IMG/VR virus record: IMGVR_UViG_3300050821_001709
Location: 1-44,527 of that record
Origin: a virus
Length of the DNA: 44,527 nucleotides
Direction: 5' to 3' (one strand)
Part shown: positions 24,717-31,941 of the stretch, one piece after another
Position numbering within the stretch: the first letter of the stretch is position 1
Layout: each line of letters starts with the position of its first letter
Translations under genes and position numbers: made by a program
The notes under the pieces: model-generated
What the model was told of the DNA's origin: nothing
Databases searched by the model: none
Seen by the model: only the letters and a program-made list of their open reading frames with translations

Positions 24717-26396
24717 TTAAGAGGTAGGAAGTACATAAGTACCTGCTCCAGCACCAGTGCTTATAGCTGCTGCCGCTGTTGACAATAATCTACCTTCAAG
24801 TTGCGTATTAGCACCAGTAGTTTGACCTGCTGGAGAAAGAGAGTTTCCTTTCCAGATAGTGTTTGCTCCTGTTGTTAATGCTGCGCCTGATGCGAAGAAA
24901 ATCCTTGATGCAACTGCTCCATTTAGCAATACAAAAGTTGTATTGGCTCCTGTGGTAATCGCACCGGGGAATATAAATACATAATCTCCAACTCCGCTAA
25001 AGGTAACTGTTCCTCCTGCTCCTGTTCCCGCTGCACCTGTTCCTTTAAAGATACCCGGATGGAATATACCCGGACCATTACCTACGTCAACAGTTTCTAA
25101 AACAACTGCTCCCGGAATAAAGCTAAATGTTGGTGTTAATCCTGTCAATGTAGCATAAGTATTTGCTGCATCATTAACTGCCGGAGTAGATGCTGGGGCT
25201 GGATAATCTGCACCAGAAGTAAATACTACCGAACCAATTATTGCGCCTGCTTGTCCTATATCTCCATTTACTGGTTGTGCTGGTGTTCCAACTGTAAGAG
25301 CACCACCTGTAAGAATAACATAAGTAGTAGCTAATCCTAAAGAATAAGCTGGTGCTATTGGAACACCATTACTATTTACCATTGTAGGGAAATTGGTAAG
25401 CATAACGGCTTGAAATGCTGCATATCCCGGTGCGCCCTCGTTTACATATAAAACCTGTACACGTCTTGCGGCAACGGTCGTTCCTGCTGCTGCATCATTT
25501 GGAACATTGTTAATATAATCTACTACAATATATTCTGTGTAGTTATTTGCTGCAATGATAGCTTCTGTTGTAGGGAAAGAAAATAATCCTTGAGCTAAAT
25601 TACTACTCAACAATTCTAATTTAGGTACATCATCCACTAATCTTGTTCCAATACCTCTGCTAATAACGCCAGCGGTAGTGATAACTAAGTCTAATGATCC
25701 CCAACCTCTTGTTGCAAGTACTGTATTTGGTCCCTGTAAAAATCCTTTAGTATATGAAGAAAAATATAAACCTGTATCTGTAATTCTAAGTCCCAATCCA
25801 ATAGTAGGAGGAGCAGTAGTAAGTGCAGTAGCACCACTTGTTTGTCCTGTGATAGTTTCACCACTAATGAAATCACCAAAATAGTTAGCAATAGTTAAAA
25901 CACCTGCTGCGTCCAATACCAAATAACCCTTTGCGCCTGACGTACCGCCTGTTACTACTTCATTAAAAATAAATGTTCCAACTGTTGCTGCGTGAGCAAT
26001 AGTTATTACCGAACCAGCAGTAGCGTGTGCGGAAGGAGTTTGATTTATTTTTTTTGCAAGTGCAATATAAATATTGTGTTTATCCTGAGCAGCGTTACCA
26101 GACAATAAAGCCGGAGCTGTTGCACTAAAGAAATCTATTGGAGTTTGTGCGCCTTCTCTGCGGTTTCCTGTGTTACCAATGGCAACTTGATAAATTGTGA
26201 ATGGCGTAATTGCAGCGTTACTTGTAATAGTAACAACTTGTTTTACTTCTGGCGTAGAAGTAATTTTAATAGCCGAAAGAACATTGGTTTGTTTTATAGG
26301 GAACCAGCCCGTAATATATACGTAACCTGCCGTTAAGACTGAATCTGCGGGGGTTTCATTATTGAGCAATTGCGCTCGGACAACTTTTTCTTCCAT
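24717..26396 (-). CDS. Virion structural protein with C-terminal DUF3494 ice-binding-like domain
   Basis: A 559-residue protein. Residues 1-341 are a paralogue of the 341-residue protein downstream, including an inserted beta module at ~128-195 ('EVVTGGTSGAKGYLV', 'ETITGQTSGAT'). Residues ~352-559 match the DUF3494 / type I ice-binding pattern in order: 'ATTYVILTGGALTVG', 'PVNGDIGQAGAI', 'VNDAANTYATLTG', 'HPGIFKGTG', 'GDYVFIFPGAITTGANTTF', 'LLNGAVASRIFFASGAAL', 'TIWKGNSLSPAGQTTGAN', 'EGRLLS'. DUF3494 proteins form a beta-solenoid and serve as ice-binding proteins or adhesin modules. Here it would sit on the virion surface. A terminator follows the gene and a promoter-like TATATTTG precedes it. 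The parent role is inferred as capsid or connector decoration. Confidence 0.8.
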   Translation of the reverse strand: MEEKVVRAQLLNNETPADSVLTAGYVYITGWFPIKQTNVLSAIKITSTPEVKQVVTITSNAAITPFTIYQVAIGNTGNRREGAQTPIDFFSATAPALLSGNAAQDKHNIYIALAKKINQTPSAHATAGSVITIAHAATVGTFIFNEVVTGGTSGAKGYLVLDAAGVLTIANYFGDFISGETITGQTSGATALTTAPPTIGLGLRITDTGLYFSSYTKGFLQGPNTVLATRGWGSLDLVITTAGVISRGIGTRLVDDVPKLELLSSNLAQGLFSFPTTEAIIAANNYTEYIVVDYINNVPNDAAAGTTVAARRVQVLYVNEGAPGYAAFQAVMLTNFPTMVNSNGVPIAPAYSLGLATTYVILTGGALTVGTPAQPVNGDIGQAGAIIGSVVFTSGADYPAPASTPAVNDAANTYATLTGLTPTFSFIPGAVVLETVDVGNGPGIFHPGIFKGTGAAGTGAGGTVTFSGVGDYVFIFPGAITTGANTTFVLLNGAVASRIFFASGAALTTGANTIWKGNSLSPAGQTTGANTQLEGRLLSTAAAAISTGAGAGTYVLPTS

Positions 26397-26429
26397 GATT
26401 TTTAATTTTTAGTTTTTTGCTTTATAGCA

Positions 26430-26449
26430 TTACAAATATAATGCTTTTT
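26430..26449 (-). promoter_or_regulatory. Possible promoter within an inverted repeat
   Basis: AGCATTA (26427-26433) and TAATGCT (26438-26444 region) form an inverted repeat. Its centre contains TATATTTG on the minus strand (26440-26433). It lies about 37 bases before the ATG at 26396. No good -33 box is seen. It could be a promoter overlapped by an operator-like palindrome. Confidence 0.35.
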
Positions 26450-27221
26450 ATGATTTATTTGCTTCTGCTTCCGACCATTTAGACTTTGAGTAATTTTCTA
26501 CTTCTCCAATAATTATAGACGCAGCCAATTTAGCTAATTCCTCATGAGTGCTTACTGGCAAATCAGTATTAACTATATTAATTACAGTACCAATACCTGT
26601 TAGTGCAGTATTAACTGCAATAAATGTCTGTCCTACCTGATAGGTAATAGCATTATGTGTTACGGTATTTGTAGTAACATAATATGTTAATCCAATAGTA
26701 AGAACAGCCGGACCCGCCACTATAGGAACGGTAGATACAAATACTATTGCAGGAGCAATTAGATAGGTTAATATGGCACTACTAAAAGTACCAGTACCAC
26801 CAAAGTCTACATTGATTCCATTTTGATCTTCAAAGTGTACAGGATATTCTATTGTGGGTTCTTGGAATGTATTACTCTTTATAATTCTATATTCATCATA
26901 AGATACCATACGACTACTTTTTTGTATTCCATTAACTATTGTATCAAAGCTGAGTTCGTGTTTGTAATCAGATGGGTAAGTAACTAAATTGCCTGAGGGA
27001 GTTAATGGAGCTGTCTTTACTAATGTACGAAGGTCATCACGTACCCTTTGAATAAATTCAAACGAATACATTTTATGCTGCTTGATATTATCATACCTGT
27101 CATAAAAGAATTGATCTATTGCTGTATTAACAGCATTGTCCTTTTCAATCTCTGTGAAGCGAGCAGAACGGGCACGATCCACCCATTGCATCATTCTATT
27201 TTCTAATTCTACAATATTCAT
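26448..27221 (-). CDS. Head-tail connector / ring-type structural protein
   Basis: A 257-residue protein. The N-terminal ~70 residues are helical ('IVELENRMMQWVDRARSARF', 'AVNTAIDQFFYDRYDNIKQH'), as in phage adaptor proteins that recruit the tail to the portal. A beta core includes 'LVTYPSDYKHELSFDTIV'. Residues ~174-216 hold the same beta insertion as in the 276-residue protein ('LTYYVTTNTVTHNAITYQVG'). The C-terminus has 'DLPVSTHEELAKLAASIIIG'. It sits two genes after the capsid gene, the usual place for a connector. Role inferred from pattern and position. Confidence 0.6.
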   Translation of the reverse strand: MNIVELENRMMQWVDRARSARFTEIEKDNAVNTAIDQFFYDRYDNIKQHKMYSFEFIQRVRDDLRTLVKTAPLTPSGNLVTYPSDYKHELSFDTIVNGIQKSSRMVSYDEYRIIKSNTFQEPTIEYPVHFEDQNGINVDFGGTGTFSSAILTYLIAPAIVFVSTVPIVAGPAVLTIGLTYYVTTNTVTHNAITYQVGQTFIAVNTALTGIGTVINIVNTDLPVSTHEELAKLAASIIIGEVENYSKSKWSEAEANKS

Positions 27222-27242
27222 GATAGTAAGTTTTTATAAAGG

Positions 27243-27280
27243 TAAAAAAAATAGGCCAACAATTTCTTGTCAGCCTATTT
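27243..27280 (-). terminator. Rho-independent terminator after the 308-residue gene
   Basis: On the minus strand AATAGGC (27279-27273) pairs with GCCTATT (27256-27250). An inner ACAA-GAAA-TTGT sits inside. A run of T follows directly. It lies 19 bases past the stop at 27299. Just after it, TACCTTTA resembles a weak -7 box for the next gene. Confidence 0.8.
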
Positions 27281-27298
27281 CTTGTTCAAGCAATTAAT

Positions 27299-28225
27299 TT
27301 ATTCAACTTCAAAAGATTCTGCATATCCTTTTTTAGCTAATGGATTCTTTTTATCTTCGACTTCTTTTTTAGCGGTTTCTACCGCTGCTTCTTTTGCCGT
27401 TTCTACTTTCTTTTCATTTCTGGCTTCTTCAACATAGAATATATCCTTCTCTTTCGATTCCGTATCAATAAACACCATCATCTGTCTATCCTTGCGAAGG
27501 GAATTAACTATACCACCCTCAGTACTTCCAAGAGGAATGGTATTCTTAAACATATACCCTTTGTCAGGAGTAAGTTGGATAAGTCCAGTTGCCATACCAC
27601 GCTGTATGATAACTTTAATATCTCTTTCTTCTTCATTTTCAAGCATACTCATAAAATAATCTGGCTTATTCATAGCCTTCTCATAAAGCATCTGTTTGAT
27701 AACAATGTAACTATTATTCATAGTATCAATAGCAAATAAACGTGCTATATCACGAATCTTAGTTTCAGTCATATCAGGTGCATTAATAAGTGCTACCGCA
27801 TCCATAGATTTAACAACTGAATCAACTTTTGATTGAGCATCACGTTCTGTATCTATAACTTCAAACATGTGGAAACGTGTTCTGTTACCATCGCCACAGA
27901 TAGCAGGATGATGTTTTACAACATGCCATTCTTTAGCATCTTGTTCTATCTCTAAATTGTAATGTCGGTGTCCATCAATTATAATGCGTTTGAACTTATA
28001 TGTTCCATCTGCATTACGACCAATAGGAATACCATACCATACATCAGTATTAGGATTTCTCCATCCTCTGAAGGATAGTTGATTACTATTTAACTCTTTA
28101 CCGTCTGTTGATTTTTTACTTCTTAACGGCTTAAGGATTACATTTCCTTTGCGTTGTATGTCTGAGAAGTCTACCAGATTTTGTTCTACCGGAGCGAAGC
28201 TCGGTACTGAAAATTGATTATTCAT
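27299..28225 (-). CDS. Hypothetical protein next to the capsid gene
   Basis: A 308-residue protein. The N-terminal ~130 residues are mixed alpha/beta with many His ('IIIDGHRHYNLEIEQDAKEW', 'HVVKHHPAICGDGNRTRFH'). A helical middle follows ('IRDIARLFAIDTMNNSYIVI'). A beta part then reads 'KGYMFKNTIPLGSTEGGIVN', and the C-terminal 50 residues are Lys/Glu/Ala-rich and probably coiled. It is flanked by terminators on both sides. Position suggests a capsid-associated protein. Family not recognised. Confidence 0.6.
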   Translation of the reverse strand: MNNQFSVPSFAPVEQNLVDFSDIQRKGNVILKPLRSKKSTDGKELNSNQLSFRGWRNPNTDVWYGIPIGRNADGTYKFKRIIIDGHRHYNLEIEQDAKEWHVVKHHPAICGDGNRTRFHMFEVIDTERDAQSKVDSVVKSMDAVALINAPDMTETKIRDIARLFAIDTMNNSYIVIKQMLYEKAMNKPDYFMSMLENEEERDIKVIIQRGMATGLIQLTPDKGYMFKNTIPLGSTEGGIVNSLRKDRQMMVFIDTESKEKDIFYVEEARNEKKVETAKEAAVETAKKEVEDKKNPLAKKGYAESFEVE

Positions 28226-28283
28226 TTTTATGTTTTTTAAATTATGAAGAGGGCTACCTCTTATCCGTTTAACAATAATTTAA

Positions 28284-28327
28284 GGAATTTTGGGGGAAGA
28301 TGCTTAGCAACTCCTCCCCCAATTTCC
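28284..28327 (-). terminator. Probable terminator or stabilising hairpin after the capsid gene
   Basis: TTGGGGGA (28290-28297) pairs with TCCCCCAA (28315-28322). It is extended by GGAA/TTCC across small bulges, with GCTAAGC in the loop. It begins 13 bases past the capsid stop. The T-run after it is weak, so it may also act to protect the abundant capsid mRNA. Confidence 0.6.
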
Positions 28328-28339
28328 TACTCCTATTTT

Positions 28340-29812
28340 TTAGTTAGGAGATTTGTATATAATACCACATGACATAGTATTGTAAATGAAGATACCATCT
28401 TCTTTCAGCATATTGAACTCAATAGCATCAGTAGAAGATACAACATCTCTGTTATCACCAGTTACACCATTAAGGTATGCTGATACCATAGAACGATTAA
28501 TTCCATAAGCACCTTTAGTCATAATCTCAATGTTGCTACGTCCTGCAACAGTACCCATATCAAGGAAAATCATCATAGATGATTGTAGCAATTTACCATC
28601 GCTTCCACGTTGAGTAAAACGCTCTTCATCATCAAACATTGGATGTTTAACAGTAACGATTTGATTACCGTGAATGTTAAACACGTCGAAGTTACCTCCT
28701 ACTGGAATATCTTCTCCTCCGATAGTTTGTGTTTGACCTGCATTTTGGTTAAGATTTGTACGACCACCCATGAAATTAACACGGTAATCTCTAAACAAAT
28801 CTTGTAGTGTTCCGTAACCATCAGTTCCAGTAACTACATACCACATTTTACCATATACGCTATTAGATTTCTTTTCTAATTGACGCATAAAGTCAGAGAT
28901 GTCATCGATAGTAGCTGAACCATCAATGCCAGAACCGAACATTTCGTTTCCACCTTTGATTTGTTCTAAGATACCATCACCGATAACAACTTGTTCTCCA
29001 GTTTCAGGATCAATAACGTTAGAAACAGCTAACAAGTTATTGTTAGAATCTCTCATTGTTGATTTACCGAAGATTTTATTCCACTCATCTTCCATCATAA
29101 ATTGAATACGTGCTTGACGTTCTTTTTCAAAGATCCATCCTTTAGCACCATTGTATTCATACCAAAGTACATCAGTAAGTGCAGAACCAGAAAGGGCTAC
29201 TGTCTTACGTTGAATACCTAAGTGGTTAATGAATTGGTCAGGATAATGAGTACGACCAAAACCACGAAGCGAACGTTCGCTATAAGCAGTAAATTGACCG
29301 AAACATGTTTTATCTCCTGACTGTGGAGTTACAGATGCAGCAAAGTTAAATACTGATTTGTCGATAGTTTGGAAACTATAAACGAAATTACCGGGACCTC
29401 CTGCTGGAAGACCTTGAACACGAGCTTGCAATCCATCCCAAAAAGTAACAATCATACCTTGTACGATATAATTATCCTTTAAAGAAAGTTGGAAAGAACC
29501 ATCAAGTCCAGAAGTACCCACTTGAGCACCAATAACTGTTTTCTTTTGAATACGACCTAATACATTGTAACGGAAAGCATGATCTCCAATCAGTTTGTCT
29601 GCTGGAATTTTGCCAATCTTGTTACGTGTATTCATTCCTTGAAGATCCCAAGGAGATTTTGCACCTGATACGATCAAAGTTGAAAGCATACGAGGTTCTG
29701 CATACTGAATCACATCACGAATAACTGGTTTCTTTTGTTGATTTTCAGTAAGGTTACTTGATACTGTGCAGGTTTCATCGAACCTACCAGCATACACTTG
29801 AATTTTTCCCAT
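28340..29812 (-). CDS. Major capsid protein (crAss-like type, HK97 fold expected)
   Basis: A 490-residue protein in the place of the major capsid gene, after portal and scaffold-like genes. The N-terminal 60 residues ('AGRFDETCTVSSNLTENQQK', 'VIQYAEPRMLSTLIVSGAK') and internal blocks ('RHARF'-like turns, 'IEIMTKGAYGINRSMVSAYL', 'GIFIYNTMSCGIIYKSPN' at the end) fit crAss-like capsid proteins as I know them. No membrane or signal segments are seen. It is followed by a strong hairpin, as expected for a highly expressed gene. The name rests on pattern memory and gene order. Confidence 0.75.
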   Translation of the reverse strand: MGKIQVYAGRFDETCTVSSNLTENQQKKPVIRDVIQYAEPRMLSTLIVSGAKSPWDLQGMNTRNKIGKIPADKLIGDHAFRYNVLGRIQKKTVIGAQVGTSGLDGSFQLSLKDNYIVQGMIVTFWDGLQARVQGLPAGGPGNFVYSFQTIDKSVFNFAASVTPQSGDKTCFGQFTAYSERSLRGFGRTHYPDQFINHLGIQRKTVALSGSALTDVLWYEYNGAKGWIFEKERQARIQFMMEDEWNKIFGKSTMRDSNNNLLAVSNVIDPETGEQVVIGDGILEQIKGGNEMFGSGIDGSATIDDISDFMRQLEKKSNSVYGKMWYVVTGTDGYGTLQDLFRDYRVNFMGGRTNLNQNAGQTQTIGGEDIPVGGNFDVFNIHGNQIVTVKHPMFDDEERFTQRGSDGKLLQSSMMIFLDMGTVAGRSNIEIMTKGAYGINRSMVSAYLNGVTGDNRDVVSSTDAIEFNMLKEDGIFIYNTMSCGIIYKSPN

Positions 29813-29846
29813 AATTATTTAAACATTTTAAAAGGTTAGACAATAC

Positions 29847-31100
29847 TTAATAGCCGTTGCTGTCAACTGTGGCATTGTCCTTATCTACCTCTTCCCAAGC
29901 ATCAAATGCACCAGCACCGACTTTTTTGGTTGAGACTTCTCGCCTTCCAGATGTTTCAGAATTACTTAAATCCTTTGTGTTGTGTAACTTACCTTGTATG
30001 TCATCACGACCCTTTTGAAATGAAGTTTTCTTCAACTCTTTTAAAGCATCTTGCCCTAAATACTTATTCAGCATAAAATCAACAACGTCTTTCGAGTTAC
30101 TTTGAAACGCCTTGCGTACTTCACCCGATTCCCATTGTTTCTGTATATACTGACGAGCATTGTCAGGTATTTTAAAACCCATGAATGTTTTGGTTTCTGC
30201 CAAAATATTTAATACTTCTTTACTTTCTTTTTCATATTGCTGTTGCAACATGGTAGTTCTTGCGGCAGCTTCGTTTTTAGCATCTTCTACTATTTGACTT
30301 TCCGTAGTTGCACGTACATTTTCTAAATCTTTGCGTAGTCCGTAGGCTTCACTTTCTAATTTGCCTTCGTCTTTAAGGATTTCCATCTTTTCATCAATCC
30401 GGTCAGCCTCCCATCCTCTCGCTTCAAAATCTTTACGCAAAAGAGATTCGTTATCTAATACCAGAACTTCATCAATTCTTTTTAATGGATTGATAAAATC
30501 TTCGATTGTATTTTGTGGATTAGCATTTAAGTATTCAATAGCCTTTTGAGCCTGTGGAGTTAGCTTTTCTAACTCTATTTTACTTGCTTCTGCCTTTCCT
30601 TCTTCTCTTGCTTGTTGTTTAATAGTATCTATCGATTCTTTGAAAGCCTCGTAACTGTCTTCCTTGAGCTCTATACCTAAATCTTTGCCTAAAGTGGACC
30701 ATGTGCTTTCTGATTCGTCGGATTTTTCAAGTTTAAATCTTGTTTCATCGATTGCAAGTTCTGGAGCCTTATCTTCTTCGCTAATATCTGTATCCTTTCC
30801 AGCAGTGTCATCTTTTTTTGCTTCCTTCTTAATTTCAGCAGTAGTTTCTGGAGTTTTTTCTGCATCTTTTTTCTCTTTTTCCTCGTCCTTTTGTTCACTT
30901 TTAGGCTCATTGGATAATTCTTTTTCTAATTCATCGAAACCTTTGGTAGTAGATGCCTCTTTTGGCATTTCTTCTACCGATTTGAATGAATCTTGAGTGT
31001 TTGAATCTTTATTTACATCATCAAATCCAGAAAAATTGTCTTTTGGTGATGTATTTTCATTTGCTTGCTCTGTGGCAGCGGTACTTTCTTCCTTTTCCAT
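29847..31100 (-). CDS. Scaffold-like acidic coiled-coil protein
   Basis: A 417-residue protein, highly charged and without hydrophobic core motifs. Residues 1-120 are Glu/Lys/Ser/Thr-rich and probably disordered. Residues ~130-350 are long helices with coiled-coil character ('LEKLTPQAQKAIEYLNANPQ', 'NAQNEAAARTTMLQQQYE'-like segments). It lies directly upstream of the major capsid gene, where scaffolding proteins are encoded. It likely guides capsid assembly inside the procapsid. Based on composition and position only. Confidence 0.65.
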   Translation of the reverse strand: MEKEESTAATEQANENTSPKDNFSGFDDVNKDSNTQDSFKSVEEMPKEASTTKGFDELEKELSNEPKSEQKDEEKEKKDAEKTPETTAEIKKEAKKDDTAGKDTDISEEDKAPELAIDETRFKLEKSDESESTWSTLGKDLGIELKEDSYEAFKESIDTIKQQAREEGKAEASKIELEKLTPQAQKAIEYLNANPQNTIEDFINPLKRIDEVLVLDNESLLRKDFEARGWEADRIDEKMEILKDEGKLESEAYGLRKDLENVRATTESQIVEDAKNEAAARTTMLQQQYEKESKEVLNILAETKTFMGFKIPDNARQYIQKQWESGEVRKAFQSNSKDVVDFMLNKYLGQDALKELKKTSFQKGRDDIQGKLHNTKDLSNSETSGRREVSTKKVGAGAFDAWEEVDKDNATVDSNGY

Positions 31101-31122
31101 TTTTGTTTGGCTTTAGGTTAAA

Positions 31123-31608
31123 CTAACTATTCATATCGTACTGATCGATAAATTTTTTATCTGATTTTGGCGTTACCTTTGTAGAAGTAGCTTTAGTTAC
31201 TGGTTTAGCACCATTCTTTTTTACTACTTTACCCCCCTTTTTTAACATATCATACTTGTCTATAATAGCTTTCTTATCAGACTCTGGAGTTGCTTTAGTG
31301 GATGTTGCTTCAGATACGGTCTTTCCTCCGCCTTCTTTTGCTTCTACCTTACTTCCATCTGCATATCCGTTCTCTTCCGATTCTTCATGTTCCGTTTTTG
31401 CAGAAATTATTTTAAATTCAGCACACATTGATCCATCTTCTTTTTTACGGATAGATGTTTGTTCTACTTTAAGTTGAACAATATATTCTTCTCCAACTGT
31501 CCAATCTTTTATCTCTGGTAATTCTGCATCTGTCAATACAAGAGTATTTGGAAAGTCGAAAATAGATTTCAACATTGCTTTTGCGGGTGGTAATTTCTTG
31601 TCTGCCAT
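31123..31608 (-). CDS. Hypothetical capsid-region protein with duplicated C-terminal motif
   Basis: A 161-residue protein. Residues ~15-85 form a small beta-type domain ('KDWTVGEEYIVQLKVEQTSI', 'CAEFKIISAK'). The C-terminal half is low complexity, with a tandem motif: 'ATSTKATPESDKKAIIDKYD' (101-120) and 'ATSTKVTPKSDKKFIDQYDM' (140-159). The copies are separated by a Lys/Gly linker and the last one ends the protein. Such a repeated short motif could be a docking peptide. It sits between the Cys-rich gene and the scaffold-like gene. Family not recognised. Confidence 0.6.
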   Translation of the reverse strand: MADKKLPPAKAMLKSIFDFPNTLVLTDAELPEIKDWTVGEEYIVQLKVEQTSIRKKEDGSMCAEFKIISAKTEHEESEENGYADGSKVEAKEGGGKTVSEATSTKATPESDKKAIIDKYDMLKKGGKVVKKNGAKPVTKATSTKVTPKSDKKFIDQYDMNS

Positions 31609-31614
31609 AATTTT

Positions 31615-31848
31615 TTATTTTTTATTTGTTTCCCATGCTCTGATAGTTCCTTTGGCATCCCAAAGCGCACAGCATTCTCTTTTAGTTACTGGTTGATTAA
31701 CTTTTTCGTTAATACAAAAGTTATCTTTAAAATATTCGCAGTTAGAGCAGTTTGTCCCGGTTATACTTGGAGGGAGAGTTATGAGGTCTACGTTTTTAGC
31801 CTTTTTTAAATCTTCTGTTAAAGAACTCTTTTTCGGTGGCTTATTCAT
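31615..31848 (-). CDS. Small Cys-rich protein between portal and scaffold-like genes
   Basis: A 77-residue protein with five Cys (34, 37, 45, 59, 60) in 'NCSNCEYF', 'FCINEKV', 'ECCALWD'. The spacing suggests a zinc or iron-sulfur site. Similar 'NCxNC..F....C......CC.LW' small proteins occur near the portal gene in Bacteroidota phages, by my memory. The stop lies six bases before the next ATG. Function unknown; a virion or assembly role is inferred from place. Confidence 0.6.
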   Translation of the reverse strand: MNKPPKKSSLTEDLKKAKNVDLITLPPSITGTNCSNCEYFKDNFCINEKVNQPVTKRECCALWDAKGTIRAWETNKK

Positions 31849-31941
31849 GCAAATATATTAATTTTTTAATTAACTGTACAACTACTACTTATCAACGGTT
31901 ATATAAAGGATTACTTTAAGTCAAAAAAAAGGCAAAAAAAT

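Noticed and set aside
31850-31857. TATATTTG promoter before the Cys-rich gene
   Set aside because: It lies one base from the ATG, so transcription would begin inside the gene; likely chance in AT-rich sequence.
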